Of a stretch of 64,000 nt of DNA, positions 9,800 through 19,391 are shown one piece after another (within the stretch, counting starts at the first letter, position 1; each line of letters opens with the position of its first letter). Under the pieces are notes generated by a model that was not told the origin of the DNA, did no database searches, and worked only from the letters and a program-made list of their open reading frames with translations. This stretch comes from Blautia faecicola. GTDB lineage: Bacteria; Bacillota; Clostridia; Lachnospirales; Lachnospiraceae. The stretch covers positions 89,501 through 153,500 of the forward strand of contig NZ_SDKC01000001.1 of assembly GCF_004123145.1 (NCBI RefSeq). Direction: 5' to 3'. The position numbers were made by a program, and so were the translations under genes.

Positions 9800-10755
9800 A
9801 AAAGAAAATCTCTGTGGTAATACCCACATACAATGAAGAGGGAAATGTAAAACCTCTGGCAGAAGCCATTGTCACGGTGATGGAGACAGAACTGCCGCAA
9901 TACCGGTATGAGATCCTGTTTATCGACAACCATTCCAAGGACAGAACGCGGATGTATCTGCGGGAACTGTGTGCGAAGAATAAAAATATCAAGGCGATCT
10001 TCAATGCCAGAAACTTTGGGCAGCTGCGCTCACCGGTCTACGGACTGAAACAGGCGACGGGTGACTGTGTGGTCCGTATGTGTGCGGACTTCCAGGATCC
10101 GGTGGACATGATCGTAAAGTTTGTAAGAGAGTGGGAAAAAGGTTCCAAAATTGTCATCGGCATCAAGAAAGCAAGCAAAGAAAACCGGATGATGTACTGG
10201 ATCCGGGGATGTTATTATAAGTTGATCCGGAAGATCACGGATATCGACCATATCGAACAGTTTACCGGTTTCGGTCTGTACGATAAAGCATTTGTGGATG
10301 TGGTGCGGGATCTTCATGATCCGATGCCGTATCTGCGGGGAATCATTGCAGAACTCGGTTTTGACTATACGGCGATTCCCTATGAGCAGCAGAAGAGAAA
10401 AGCGGGAAAGAGTAAAAATAATTTCTACAGTTTATATGATTATGCGATGATCGGAATCACTTCGTATTCGAAAGTGGTTCTCCGGATGGCTACGTTTCTT
10501 GGATTTATCGTAGGCGGTATCAGCGTGGTGGCGGGGATTGTTTATTTTATCCTGAAACTGCTGTACTGGGATCGGTTTACGGCAGGCATGGCGCCGTTAC
10601 TCATCGGCATGTTCTTCCTGGGAGCAATGCAGCTGTTTTTCATCGGTCTGCTGGGTGAGTATGTGCTGAGCATCAATACCCGTGTGCTGGACCGTCCGCT
10701 GGTCGTGGAAGAAGAGAGACTGAATTTTGAAGAGAAAGAGGACAGTGAAAAATGA
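9796..10755 (+). CDS. GT2 family glycosyltransferase, GtrB/DPM1-like
   Basis: A 319-residue family 2 glycosyltransferase. The N-terminal catalytic domain has VVIPTYNEEGN, a metal/nucleotide-binding region around IDNHSKDRT, and the acceptor-side CADFQDP motif. Two C-terminal membrane helices (about residues 230-290) are as in GtrB and bacterial dolichyl-phosphate-mannose synthase-like enzymes that load a sugar onto undecaprenyl phosphate. It overlaps the SDR gene by four bases (ATGA) and is overlapped the same way by the next membrane protein. GtrB-like proteins usually hand the lipid-linked sugar to a GT-C membrane transferase; the next gene is a fair candidate. Confidence 0.9.
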   Translation: MKKKISVVIPTYNEEGNVKPLAEAIVTVMETELPQYRYEILFIDNHSKDRTRMYLRELCAKNKNIKAIFNARNFGQLRSPVYGLKQATGDCVVRMCADFQDPVDMIVKFVREWEKGSKIVIGIKKASKENRMMYWIRGCYYKLIRKITDIDHIEQFTGFGLYDKAFVDVVRDLHDPMPYLRGIIAELGFDYTAIPYEQQKRKAGKSKNNFYSLYDYAMIGITSYSKVVLRMATFLGFIVGGISVVAGIVYFILKLLYWDRFTAGMAPLLIGMFFLGAMQLFFIGLLGEYVLSINTRVLDRPLVVEEERLNFEEKEDSEK

Positions 10756-12599
10756 AAGCAAGACTGGCAAAGCGTAAGCCCGGATTTTGGGAACGGACAA
10801 AAGAAAGCTGGAAGAGCATGAAACTCTGGGATGCGGAAGAACTGAATAAGCTGGACTGGGTGATCTCAGCGGTGATCCTGATGTTTCTGTTTTTTACCTG
10901 TGCGTATGGGGATTTGATGCTGACGGGAAACCGGTCGTTTCTGATGTATGAGCATTTTACGGATTTTTACAAGGCAAGTTATGAGCAGTCCCATGGCTAT
11001 TATGCGAACTATCTGCCGAGTACGTTTCTGGCGTATGCAATCTGGAATCTTCCGTTATATCTGACCGGCCATGCACCGCAGGCGATGCTGACAAACAGTT
11101 TTATCAACAATATGTGGTACAAACTGCTTCCGGTTCTTCTGTATTATGCGACTTCTCATCTGATCTATCAGATCGGTGTGGAAGTGGGATTCGGAGAGAA
11201 GAAGGCAAAGCTTTGCAAGTTTGCATTTCTGGTATTTCCGATCGGAGTGTTCAGCCAGTTTATTTTCAGCCAGTATGATATCTTTACCGTATTTTTCATG
11301 GTACTGGGGCTTTATTTTTATGTGAGAGGCGGCTTATGGAAGTTTGCGCTGTCTTTCGGCGTTGCGGCAACGTTCAAATATCACGCACTGCTGTTTTTCC
11401 TGGTACTGCTGGTCCTGCGGGAAAAAAAGATCCGCAATCTGATCAAATACGCCGTGGCAATGGCGCTTCCGCTGATGATCGAAGTGCTGCCGAATATCGG
11501 AAATATTTACTTTAAACGAAATGTTTTAGGATTTGGCGTGCTGAAATTCGTGCAGAAACCATTTACCATTGGATTCTTTGACGGAATCAATCTGGTGGCT
11601 GTGGTAGCGGCTTTTATGCTGGTCTGGGCATACCAGAAAAAAGCAAAAGATAACCGGGAGCTGTTTTCCTGGGGGATTTTCCTGTGTGTGGGAATGAGTT
11701 TTGCAATCTTCGGATTCTCTTCCTGGAACCCGCAGTGGCTTCTGATGCTAGTACCGTTTCTGGTGTTAAATATTTTCATGAATGAAAATGGTAATCTGCT
11801 GGTGATGGTGACAAATGTGCTGATCGTGGCGTTGTATATCTTTTGCAGCCAGAACCTGGTGGATGAGCAGGTAATGAACTATGGAATTCTGAAATACATC
11901 CTGCCGGGACAGCAGTTTGCTGTGAGAATGTGGGATCTGTACATGTTCCATGATGAAAAAATGCTCTGCTCCGCGATGTGGGTGGTGCTTCTGGTCTATG
12001 TGGTCTTTGGACATCCGAAATACCATATCCGAAAAGGAACAGAGATCGCAAAAGGACTGGTATGGCAGATCCGTACGGCATTTCTGGTCAGCGTATTTGC
12101 CTTTGTGATCCCGGCTTCGATCTGCGCGCTTGGCATGTTCCAGGGAAAAATTGTTCTCCTGGATAACAGCCGTCAGGATCTGGAACCGGACAATATCATA
12201 CAGGTGGATGAGAGTTCTTCCGTGAGCCAGGAGCTGACGATGGAGGGAAGCGTACTGTCCAATCTGAAGATCCGTGTCTATACCGGAGAAAAGAGCGTTT
12301 CTGATACACTTACGGTGGAACTGATTGACAAAGAAACCGGTACTGTGGTATATCAGGGAGAAAAAGAGACAGACAGTTTTACAACCAATTCGGCACTGTA
12401 TTCCTTTATCGGAGAGAAAGTTCCGGTGGAAAAAGGGAAAACGTATGAGCTGCGGATCAGCAGTGAGGCGGAAGCAGGATCCGGTATCGGTCTGTACTGT
12501 GTGACGGCGGACAGTGAAGCGCAGCTTCTCGAACAGACAGAAGCCAGAGAGGAACTTCCGGCAAGCCGGTTACAGATGCGGGTGACCGGGGAACAGTAG
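10752..12599 (+). CDS. GT-C-like polytopic membrane protein with extracytoplasmic C-terminal domain
   Basis: A 615-residue protein. The first 35 residues are cytosolic and basic. About 11-13 membrane segments follow (roughly residues 38-465), including an acidic loop after the first helix (GDLMLTGNRS, then FTDFYKASYEQSHGYYANYL), as in GT-C glycosyltransferases that use lipid-linked sugars. The last 140 residues form a hydrophilic, beta-rich segment (SSSVSQELTMEGSVLSNLKI onward) likely outside the membrane. ATGA overlap with the GT2 gene supports a GtrB/GtrC-style pair that decorates a surface polymer. No family is assigned with certainty. Confidence 0.8.
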   Translation: MKARLAKRKPGFWERTKESWKSMKLWDAEELNKLDWVISAVILMFLFFTCAYGDLMLTGNRSFLMYEHFTDFYKASYEQSHGYYANYLPSTFLAYAIWNLPLYLTGHAPQAMLTNSFINNMWYKLLPVLLYYATSHLIYQIGVEVGFGEKKAKLCKFAFLVFPIGVFSQFIFSQYDIFTVFFMVLGLYFYVRGGLWKFALSFGVAATFKYHALLFFLVLLVLREKKIRNLIKYAVAMALPLMIEVLPNIGNIYFKRNVLGFGVLKFVQKPFTIGFFDGINLVAVVAAFMLVWAYQKKAKDNRELFSWGIFLCVGMSFAIFGFSSWNPQWLLMLVPFLVLNIFMNENGNLLVMVTNVLIVALYIFCSQNLVDEQVMNYGILKYILPGQQFAVRMWDLYMFHDEKMLCSAMWVVLLVYVVFGHPKYHIRKGTEIAKGLVWQIRTAFLVSVFAFVIPASICALGMFQGKIVLLDNSRQDLEPDNIIQVDESSSVSQELTMEGSVLSNLKIRVYTGEKSVSDTLTVELIDKETGTVVYQGEKETDSFTTNSALYSFIGEKVPVEKGKTYELRISSEAEAGSGIGLYCVTADSEAQLLEQTEAREELPASRLQMRVTGEQ

Positions 12600-12609
12600 A
12601 CGGAAAACA

Positions 12610-12636
12610 GTAACTTTGAAGGTACGAAACGGTTAC
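12610..12636. repeat. 27-nt palindromic repeat unit (solo)
   Basis: Begins GTAACTTTGAAGG and ends CGAAACGGTTAC. It has the same length and ends as the unit at 1742-1768. It lies in the 59-bp gap between the glycan locus and the MoxR operon, where it may form a weak hairpin. Confidence 0.55.
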
Positions 12637-12658
12637 AGAAAGAAAAGGGGAGAAAAAG

Positions 12659-13606
12659 ATGAAGCAGACAGAGAGTCCGGCGATCCGGGCGATACAGGAA
12701 ATCAAAAAAGCAGTCATCGGAAAGGATGACTGCATCATAAAAGCAATGACTGCGATTCTTGCAGGGGGACATATTCTGATCGAAGATGTGCCGGGAGTGG
12801 GAAAAACCACGCTGGCACTGGCTTTTTCCAAAGCCCTGCATCTCGAACAGAACCGTATCCAGTTTACACCGGATGTGCTGCCGGGAGATGTGACAGGATT
12901 TTCCTTATATCAGAAAGCAACCGGTACATTTGTGTATCAGCCGGGAGCTGTTATGTGCAATCTGCTTCTGGCGGATGAGATCAACCGTACCTCACCAAAG
13001 ACGCAGGCAGCGCTTCTGGAAGTCATGGAAGAGGGGAAGGTAACGGTGGATCAGGTCACGCATGAACTGCCGAAGCCGTTCGTGGTCATCGCGACACAGA
13101 ATCCGGTGGGAAGTGCCGGAACCTCCATGCTGCCGCAGTCGCAGCTCGACCGTTTTATGATCTGTATGCACATCGGGTACCCGGATATGAAATATGAGCT
13201 GGAGATCGTAAAAGGCAAGATCACAACCGATCCGCTGGATCTGGTAGAACCGGTGATGAACGGAGCAGAACTTCTGCGGCTGCAGGATGAGATCCATAAA
13301 ATTTATATTCACGATGCAGTCTATCAGTATATCGGGAAACTGGTCAATGCCACAAGAACGCATGCACTGATCGAACTGGGAATCAGTCCGAGAGGGACGA
13401 TCGCACTGGCGAGAATGGTACAGGCGCTTGCATATCTGCGGGGAAGAAATTATGTACTTCCGGTGGATATCGAGGACGTATTTATCGATGTGGAAGCGCA
13501 CCGGATCCAGTTAAACGGAAAGGCAAGAGTCAATCGGGTAACTGCTGAACAGGTACTGAAAGATATTCTGGAGGGAACAACGAAACCTTCTGTGGTGAAA
13601 AAATGA
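12659..13606 (+). CDS. MoxR-family AAA+ ATPase
   Basis: A 315-residue MoxR ATPase with Walker A DVPGVGKTTLA (about residues 42-52), Walker B LLADEINRTSPKTQAAL, and the sensor and lid regions of the family. A strong AGGGGAG lies before the ATG. It is followed with a four-base overlap by a DUF58 protein and then a transglutaminase-domain membrane protein, the classic MoxR-DUF58-TgpA order. Such ATPases are thought to act as chaperones for assembly or metal loading of the VWA-like DUF58 partner. The client here is unknown. Confidence 0.95.
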   Translation: MKQTESPAIRAIQEIKKAVIGKDDCIIKAMTAILAGGHILIEDVPGVGKTTLALAFSKALHLEQNRIQFTPDVLPGDVTGFSLYQKATGTFVYQPGAVMCNLLLADEINRTSPKTQAALLEVMEEGKVTVDQVTHELPKPFVVIATQNPVGSAGTSMLPQSQLDRFMICMHIGYPDMKYELEIVKGKITTDPLDLVEPVMNGAELLRLQDEIHKIYIHDAVYQYIGKLVNATRTHALIELGISPRGTIALARMVQALAYLRGRNYVLPVDIEDVFIDVEAHRIQLNGKARVNRVTAEQVLKDILEGTTKPSVVKK

Positions 13607-14688
13607 AAAACAAACTATTATATTTCGGACTGCTGGTGGTCACACTGTATCTGGCGATCCTGTATGACAGTCCCATGCTTCTCGGCCTGTGTCTGATGGA
13701 AGTGGTGCTGCCGGTCGTATCGGTTATCCTGCTATTATGGACTGCGGCACATATGAAGGCACAGATCTATCTTCCCATCGGGGTTGCCGAAAAAGAGCAG
13801 CCGGTCAACGTGGGGGTGCGGATTGAAAATAAGAGCCGCATCCCAGTGTCCCGGCTGGAAGCGAAAATAAAGATACAGAACAGATTTTATCAGCCGGAAA
13901 AAGAAGTAACTTTTCAGGGAATGGCTGATGGGAGAGGAACGACCCGCCTGACGACAGCCATTACCAGTAGTCAGTGCGGGCCGGTTGCGTTATGGGTGGA
14001 ACAGGCGAAAATATGGGATCTGTTTCATCTGTTTGGAAAGAAGATCAGGGTAGATGGAAAAGAGGAACTTTCCGTACTTCCGGAGTATTATGCCGCTGTG
14101 GTAGAAATCACATCACAGATCCGGGAGCAGCTGATCGACAGTGAAGAATACGATGAAAAGCGACCGGGTGATGATCCGTCCCAGATCTTTCAGATCCGGG
14201 AATACCGGGAAGGGGATCGGATGCAGCGCATCCACTGGAAAGCCAGTGCCCGTACCAGTCAGCTGATGGTAAAAGATTACAGCATGCCGATCGGATCGGG
14301 AGCACTGGTACTTTTTGATCTTTGGGTGGCGGAAGATGCGGGAATGGTTTTTCTGGATCAGGCAGTGGAATACGGACTTGCTATTTTGCAGGGTTTTTTG
14401 GATCAGGAGTATCCGCCGCGGGCGGCGTGGTATAACTGCCGGACACAGAGTATGGAACAGATGGAGATCCGGGAGTCGGAAGATCTGTATCTGCTGACGT
14501 CACGGCTGTTTCAGGCAGGACCTTACGGGGAAGAGATTCTTCTGGAAGAAGTTTATCAACATTCTTATCCGCAGGACGGATATCGTGTCTGTCTGCGGAT
14601 TACCACAGACGGTCAGTGGTGGGCAGACGGAATCCTGAAAGGAAAACTGACACGCGCCGGACTTGAGACAGAGGGGATCAGCGTATGA
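13603..14688 (+). CDS. DUF58 domain membrane protein
   Basis: A 361-residue protein with two N-terminal membrane helices (about residues 5-50), an extracytoplasmic or linker beta region, and the DUF58 signature IREYREGDRMQRIHWKASAR around residues 198-217. It is coupled to the MoxR gene by an ATGA overlap and to the transglutaminase-like gene by another. The family is VWA-like and the usual MoxR partner. It probably works with both neighbours in an envelope process, perhaps peptidoglycan or sporulation related given the genes that follow. Confidence 0.92.
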   Translation: MKNKLLYFGLLVVTLYLAILYDSPMLLGLCLMEVVLPVVSVILLLWTAAHMKAQIYLPIGVAEKEQPVNVGVRIENKSRIPVSRLEAKIKIQNRFYQPEKEVTFQGMADGRGTTRLTTAITSSQCGPVALWVEQAKIWDLFHLFGKKIRVDGKEELSVLPEYYAAVVEITSQIREQLIDSEEYDEKRPGDDPSQIFQIREYREGDRMQRIHWKASARTSQLMVKDYSMPIGSGALVLFDLWVAEDAGMVFLDQAVEYGLAILQGFLDQEYPPRAAWYNCRTQSMEQMEIRESEDLYLLTSRLFQAGPYGEEILLEEVYQHSYPQDGYRVCLRITTDGQWWADGILKGKLTRAGLETEGISV

Positions 14689-17114
14689 AACGACAGGTAG
14701 AAGACTGGCATCCTGCGGGGATCCAGGTGACAGGGGAGAAAAAATTAAAGATTGAATCTGGAAGGCGGCAGCAAAAATATGGGGTACTGTTGCGCTGTTT
14801 TTACCTGTATCTGTGTCTGGTGGGAACGATCCTCACACTGAGACTGGATCTGGGACTGAAATTCCGGGTGCTTCCGGTAGCCGGTGGTTTGCTGGTGTTT
14901 GCGCTGCTTGCAATACTGAAAAACATCTGGCGACCGTGGGGAAGACGGGTATACCAGGGGGCGTATCTTGTGCTCTTTCTCATCTGCGGTTTCGGATGGA
15001 AACATCTGGCGGCTGGCTGGCAGGCAGTGGAAAACGGGATCCGCCGTCAGCTGTCAGTGTATTACGGAGTAACGCTGGCGGAGAAGACACCGTTACTTAC
15101 CGGGGAACGAGGAGAACTGCTGTTGCTGCTGATATTTACATTGTTTTTCTGGAGTATGGAGACAGCAGTGACCCGAAAGGGACGAACAGGACTTTTTCTG
15201 GCTTCGGAGATTCTGATCGTGCTGCTGGAACTGCTGTGTGGCTGCCGGTTCCTGCATCCGGGAATCTTTCTGATCGGAGGATCTCTGCTGGCATTGCTTT
15301 CCATGGGGCAGATCCGTGGCGTAAGTAACCAGCGGATTCTGTACCGCTCCGGTCTGTGGGCGGGCGGACTGCTTCTTTGCCTGTCCCTTCTGGCAGGATA
15401 TACCGGCTCCCTGCTGAACGATCAGACAAAAGGATGGAACGAATGGCTGTATCAGAATGTACAGAAAAAGACCAGCCAGATTTCCCGTGCGTTAGAAAGC
15501 CAGAATGGATTGTTTGGCAACCATAATCCGACGGCAGACGGCAGTCTGAACAATTATCCGGTAGAACAGAAAGATGAGATTGATCTCACGGTACATACTT
15601 CCGGGAAACCGGCACACAATATGTATCTGCGGGGATTTACCGGCGGTGTGTATCAGGGAAATTCCTGGAGTGCGGTGAACCGGAACGATTTTGCAGATGC
15701 ATTTTCCGAGGCGGACAGCGGATGGCAGGTACAGAATATCCTGTACCGCTACATCGGTTCCCGGTCTTCGGAAGAAGAAGGAACCGTAACGGTCACCAGA
15801 AAACATCCGGGTGGCGATTATGGATATATTCCTTACGGCTGTGCAGTGCCGGACGATGGAAATGTGCAGGCGGACGGCTGTTATGCCAGTGCCGGAAAAG
15901 AGATCTCGTATCAGGGTTATGTAAACTGGATAGAGTGGATGGATCCACAGCCTTCGAAAGAGGCGGAATCGGAGATCGAGAGCGCTTACCGGGAGTATGT
16001 GGCGAAGGAATATCTGAAAGTTCCGGTGGAAGGACTGGATCGGCTGCGGGCTTACTGCGGGCAGCAGGATCTGCAGTCCGTGCAGGAAGTTATCGATTTT
16101 GTGGTACGGGATGTGCAGGAAGGACGTACCTACAGTATGGATCTGGAACAGGTTCCGGCGGGGCAAGATTTTGCGGAGTATTTTTTCTTTGATCAGAAAA
16201 AAGGATACTGTATCCATTATGCGACGACGGCAACGCTGATGTTCCGTCTGCTTGGCGTACCGGCGAGATATGTGACCGGCTATGTGGTGACACCGGAGGA
16301 TTTTACGGAAGACGGAGATGGCTATACGGCACAGATACCGGATACGCAGGCACATGCGTGGGTGGAAGTCTACCGTGCCGGAAAAGGCTGGATCCCGGTA
16401 GAAGTGACACCGGGCTATCAGGATAGCAGCGATGCAAATACAGATCCGGGGGAGAATGGCGAAGAGAGTACGCCGACACCGGAGCCGACTGAGGAACAGA
16501 CGGAAGAGGCAACACCGGAACTTACGGAAACACCACAGCCGGAGCAGGGCGGGACAACGGTAACGCCGGAAGGCGAAAATGGTCAGGGAACATCAGAACA
16601 GGAGACAAACATCGAAAATGGATCCGGCGGACAGAAACTCGCGGGAATCGGGCGCGTTCTTCTGAAGATTTTTGTGGTGCTGCTGATGCTTGCCGGACTG
16701 GCCGGCGGCAGTGTTGGCATGGTGGTTCTTCACAGAAAACGGGTATTGCAGGAGCGAAACCGCCGCTTTTTCCAGAAAAATATCAACAGGGGAATCTGTG
16801 AGATTTCCTATGCGATCTATCAGATCCTTCAGGATGCAAAAGAAGCAGGTGTACTGCAGGAAATCCCGGATCAGAAAGATGACCGGAAATTTGCCCGACA
16901 GACAGAAAAGAATCTGCCGTGGATGGAAGAGGGGGCATATACAGCGATCGTGGAACTGGCAGAGCGGGCGACGTTTGGGCCGGATCGGCTGACGAAGCAG
17001 GAGCGGGCGCAGTGTTATCAGTTTTATGAGAGTCTGGAGCAGCAGTTCTGGATACAGATGCCGAAACAGAAAAGATTCTGGTGGAAATACATGAAAGCGT
17101 ATCAAACTTCATAA
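14685..17114 (+). CDS. TgpA-like membrane transglutaminase-domain protein
   Basis: An 809-residue protein: about six N-terminal membrane helices (residues 35-250), a large extracytoplasmic region with a transglutaminase-like core, a Thr/Glu/Pro-rich linker (about 590-640), one further membrane helix (about 655-680) and a cytosolic DUF4129-like tail. The nucleophile is Cys509 in GYCIHYATTATLMFRLLGVP and the catalytic His is His557 in HAWVEVY. Where many members have Asp after GW there is Glu (WIPVEVTPGY), so the third residue is conservatively changed. It closes the MoxR-DUF58-TgpA unit. The enzymatic reaction of the family in Firmicutes is not established. Confidence 0.92.
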   Translation: MKRQVEDWHPAGIQVTGEKKLKIESGRRQQKYGVLLRCFYLYLCLVGTILTLRLDLGLKFRVLPVAGGLLVFALLAILKNIWRPWGRRVYQGAYLVLFLICGFGWKHLAAGWQAVENGIRRQLSVYYGVTLAEKTPLLTGERGELLLLLIFTLFFWSMETAVTRKGRTGLFLASEILIVLLELLCGCRFLHPGIFLIGGSLLALLSMGQIRGVSNQRILYRSGLWAGGLLLCLSLLAGYTGSLLNDQTKGWNEWLYQNVQKKTSQISRALESQNGLFGNHNPTADGSLNNYPVEQKDEIDLTVHTSGKPAHNMYLRGFTGGVYQGNSWSAVNRNDFADAFSEADSGWQVQNILYRYIGSRSSEEEGTVTVTRKHPGGDYGYIPYGCAVPDDGNVQADGCYASAGKEISYQGYVNWIEWMDPQPSKEAESEIESAYREYVAKEYLKVPVEGLDRLRAYCGQQDLQSVQEVIDFVVRDVQEGRTYSMDLEQVPAGQDFAEYFFFDQKKGYCIHYATTATLMFRLLGVPARYVTGYVVTPEDFTEDGDGYTAQIPDTQAHAWVEVYRAGKGWIPVEVTPGYQDSSDANTDPGENGEESTPTPEPTEEQTEEATPELTETPQPEQGGTTVTPEGENGQGTSEQETNIENGSGGQKLAGIGRVLLKIFVVLLMLAGLAGGSVGMVVLHRKRVLQERNRRFFQKNINRGICEISYAIYQILQDAKEAGVLQEIPDQKDDRKFARQTEKNLPWMEEGAYTAIVELAERATFGPDRLTKQERAQCYQFYESLEQQFWIQMPKQKRFWWKYMKAYQTS

Positions 17115-17148
17115 ACTAGGAAAAAGACATCGGGCAGTCGGTGAAAAT

Positions 17149-18033
17149 ATGAAAGAAAAACTTCGTATGATCCTGGCAGTGGCGGGGATTTTTCTGTTGC
17201 TTCCCCTGCTTCTGACGGTTTTCCTGTCGGGCAGAGAGGCGTTGCGCATAAAAAAACAATGGAATATGGAATCGGTTCTCCCCATGCTGATGTGCAGGGA
17301 AATTCCCTGGGAGTATGAGGAGGAGATGAAAAAAGTACAGGCTGTTCTTACAAGGAGCAGCCTGTATTTGCGTATAGAAGAGGAGGGAATGGACGGGGAA
17401 GCGTGGGAAAAACTGTGGAAGGAAGCGAAAGCAGCGCAGCGTCAGAAGGGGTATCAGCAGGCATATCGGAGTATGGAGGCAGCAGTCAAAGAGACCGAGG
17501 GGGAGATGCTTTTTTATCAGTCGAAGGTCTGCGAGGGTGTGTTCCACCGGATCAGCAGCGGCGCGACCCGTGACGGACTGGAAGTGTTTGGAAAGATGGA
17601 GAAAGGGTATCTTCTCAGTGTGGACAGCAACTGGGATATGTATGGGGACGGTTATCTGAGCGGCCATTATTTTTCGGAAGAAGCGTTGCGGGAACAGCTG
17701 GAAAAAGCGTATCCCGGGCTGGTATTTACGGAGGAACCACTGGAAAAACAGATAAATATGCATAAACGGGACAAAGTGGGATACATTTTATCCTTGACAG
17801 TGGGAAATAAGACGATCTCGGGGGAAGAATTTCGCCAGCTTCTGGAACTGCCGTCGAGTAATTTTACGATGCAGGCAGCAGATAGGAAAATCCGCTTTTT
17901 ATGCAAGGGACAGGGGCACGGGCTGGGACTTTCGCAGTATGGGGGAAATGTGCTGGCAAAAGAAGGGAAATCGTATCAGGAGATCCTACGGTATTATTTT
18001 CCGGAGTGTGAGGTGAAAACGAAAAAATCCTGA
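17149..18033 (+). CDS. spoIID: Stage II sporulation protein D-like (SpoIID)
   Basis: The 294-residue product has one N-terminal membrane helix (about residues 8-27) and then the SpoIID domain. Landmarks are ALTRSSLYLRIEE-like text early in the domain, SSGATRDGLEVFG in the middle and GQGHGLGLSQYGGNVLAKEG near the C-terminus. SpoIID is a peptidoglycan lytic transglycosylase needed for engulfment during sporulation. In Clostridia it commonly neighbours spoIIQ, as here. The RBS is weak (GGTGA). It lies only 34 bases after the TgpA-like gene, so it may be partly read from that operon. Confidence 0.92.
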   Translation: MKEKLRMILAVAGIFLLLPLLLTVFLSGREALRIKKQWNMESVLPMLMCREIPWEYEEEMKKVQAVLTRSSLYLRIEEEGMDGEAWEKLWKEAKAAQRQKGYQQAYRSMEAAVKETEGEMLFYQSKVCEGVFHRISSGATRDGLEVFGKMEKGYLLSVDSNWDMYGDGYLSGHYFSEEALREQLEKAYPGLVFTEEPLEKQINMHKRDKVGYILSLTVGNKTISGEEFRQLLELPSSNFTMQAADRKIRFLCKGQGHGLGLSQYGGNVLAKEGKSYQEILRYYFPECEVKTKKS

Positions 18034-18044
18034 GAAAATTTTGT

Positions 18045-18072
18045 GTATACTTCCCTCAAAGAAGGGAATTCT
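18045..18072 (+). promoter_or_regulatory. Candidate forespore-type (sigma F/G-like) promoter of spoIIQ
   Basis: GTATA at 18045-18049 and GGGAATTCT at 18064-18072, 14 bases apart, resemble the GYATA and GGnnAnnnT boxes of sigma F/G promoters. SpoIIQ is sigma F-dependent in Bacillus. The spacer is a base short of the usual 15-16 and the match could be chance. Confidence 0.3.
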
Positions 18073-18093
18073 ATAGATAAAGAATCTGGATGA

Positions 18094-18120
18094 GTAACTG
18101 GGACTGACGGGGACGGTTAC
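18094..18120. repeat. 27-nt palindrome, divergent member of the repeat family
   Basis: GTAACTGGGAC at the left and GGACGGTTAC at the right, total 27 nt. It shares ends and length with the units at 1742, 12610, 37307, 40301 and 49189, but the centre differs. It lies between the putative promoter and the spoIIQ start. Confidence 0.4.
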
Positions 18121-18157
18121 TGGTTTTGTTCTTTAGTATAGAATAGCAGAGGTGAAG

Positions 18158-18949
18158 ATGATGAAAAAAGAAAAGACATTGCGTATGGCAGTTACCGGTG
18201 CGCTGCTTCTGACCGTGGTTGCAGCGGGGATCTCCATGTACCGGACGGATACGACACCGAAAAAGGAAAGCAAAGCACAGCAGGAACAGGCGATGCAGGA
18301 GGAAGACAGCAAAGATGTGACGAGCAAAGATGCTGAGGCACAAGATACCGGAGAATTGGCAAAGAATACCACAGAAAATCAGGAAGCGACTCCGTCGCCG
18401 ACCATGAATCAGGATAACCCGGACAATGCGATCCCTCCAACACAGGAAGGAGAAAATACCCAGGAAACCACAGAAACCCAGGAATCTGCCGATACATCCG
18501 CAGCCGTACAGCCGGAACTGAACTTTACAGAGGACAGCCAGATGCTCTGGCCGGTCAACGGTCAGGTGGTGATCGATTACAGCATGGATGCCACCACATA
18601 TTTTCCGACACTGGATCAGTACAAATATAACGATGCCCTGATGCTTGGCTGCGAAAGCGGTGAGCCGGTGCAGGCAGCAGCAAACGGTCAGGTGGTTTCC
18701 ATCAGCGAAGATGTCGAGACCGGAACTACTATGGTCATGGATCTCGGAAACGGCTATCAGGCAACCTACGGTCAGCTGAAAGACATCACCGTAGAACCGG
18801 GACAGACCGTGGAGAGCGGAACTATCCTTGGCTACGTCAGTGACCCGACAAAATATTACGTCAAAGAGGGCGCCAACCTGTATTTCGCCATGACCAAAGA
18901 CGGCAACCCCATCGACCCGATGATCTATATCGAGACGGTGACAGAATAG
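18158..18949 (+). CDS. spoIIQ: SpoIIQ-like protein with degenerate M23 (LytM) domain
   Basis: A 263-residue protein with a short cytosolic end, one membrane helix (about residues 9-25), a Thr/Glu/Gln-rich linker, and a C-terminal LytM/M23 fold (about residues 125-263). The M23 metal ligands are gone: the region expected to read HxGxD is NDALMLG, YxHL is YGQL, and HLHF is NLYF. It is therefore likely a structural, not hydrolytic, domain, as in Bacillus SpoIIQ, which forms the engulfment channel with SpoIIIAH. I chose ATG 18158 (18161 is equally possible) after AGAGGTG. It lies directly downstream of spoIID. Confidence 0.88.
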   Translation: MMKKEKTLRMAVTGALLLTVVAAGISMYRTDTTPKKESKAQQEQAMQEEDSKDVTSKDAEAQDTGELAKNTTENQEATPSPTMNQDNPDNAIPPTQEGENTQETTETQESADTSAAVQPELNFTEDSQMLWPVNGQVVIDYSMDATTYFPTLDQYKYNDALMLGCESGEPVQAAANGQVVSISEDVETGTTMVMDLGNGYQATYGQLKDITVEPGQTVESGTILGYVSDPTKYYVKEGANLYFAMTKDGNPIDPMIYIETVTE

Positions 18950-18953
18950 AAAG

Positions 18954-18995
18954 ATCCGTCTGTCTGAAGTCCTGCTTCGGACAGGCGGATTTTGC
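18954..18995 (+). terminator. Rho-independent terminator after spoIIQ
   Basis: ATCCGTCTGTC at 18954-18964 pairs with GACAGGCGGAT at 18980-18990, followed by TTTTGCTGTT. Confidence 0.85.
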
Positions 18996-19139
18996 TGTTG
19001 TACTGTGCCCGTGTTTTAAATCACCGAACGATGACAACGGCTATGATATCTCGGATTACCGGGATTATATCAGATCGTGTTCTTTGTGGTTCCTTTTTAG
19101 AGGAAGGATGTGTATAATAGAGAACGGGAAGTGAACAGA

Positions 19140-19376
19140 ATGAATTATACATATATCTTAAAGTGCAGCGACGGCACATACTACACCGGATGGACGAACG
19201 ATATGGCGAAGCGCCTGAAAACCCATAACGAGGGAAAAGGTGCAAAATACACAAGGGCTCGTCTGCCGGTAACGCTTGCGTACTACGAGGCTTTTGAGAC
19301 GAAAGAGGAAGCCATGCGGCGCGAGTGGGAGATCAAACAGCTGTCGAGAAAAGAGAAAGAAAAGCTGATCTTATAA
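19140..19376 (+). CDS. GIY-YIG domain protein (UPF0213/YhbQ type)
   Basis: A small 78-residue protein that is all GIY-YIG domain: [19 protein letters not shown] carries the YIL...YTG core, followed by [12 protein letters not shown] and the conserved Glu of [11 protein letters not shown]. Known members of this family are small nucleases or nuclease-like proteins of unclear role. A longer frame starts at 19110, but a clear -10 hexamer TATAAT (19113-19118) lies over that region and GGAAGTG precedes the ATG at 19140, so I use 19140. Confidence 0.88.
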   Translation: MNYTYILKCSDGTYYTGWTNDMAKRLKTHNEGKGAKYTRARLPVTLAYYEAFETKEEAMRREWEIKQLSRKEKEKLIL

Positions 19377-19391
19377 GAGGGAGAGGAAGGA

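Noticed and set aside
15492-16355. 287-codon minus-strand frame
   Set aside because: Antisense to the transglutaminase gene; Cys/Arg/His-rich composition typical of shadow frames.
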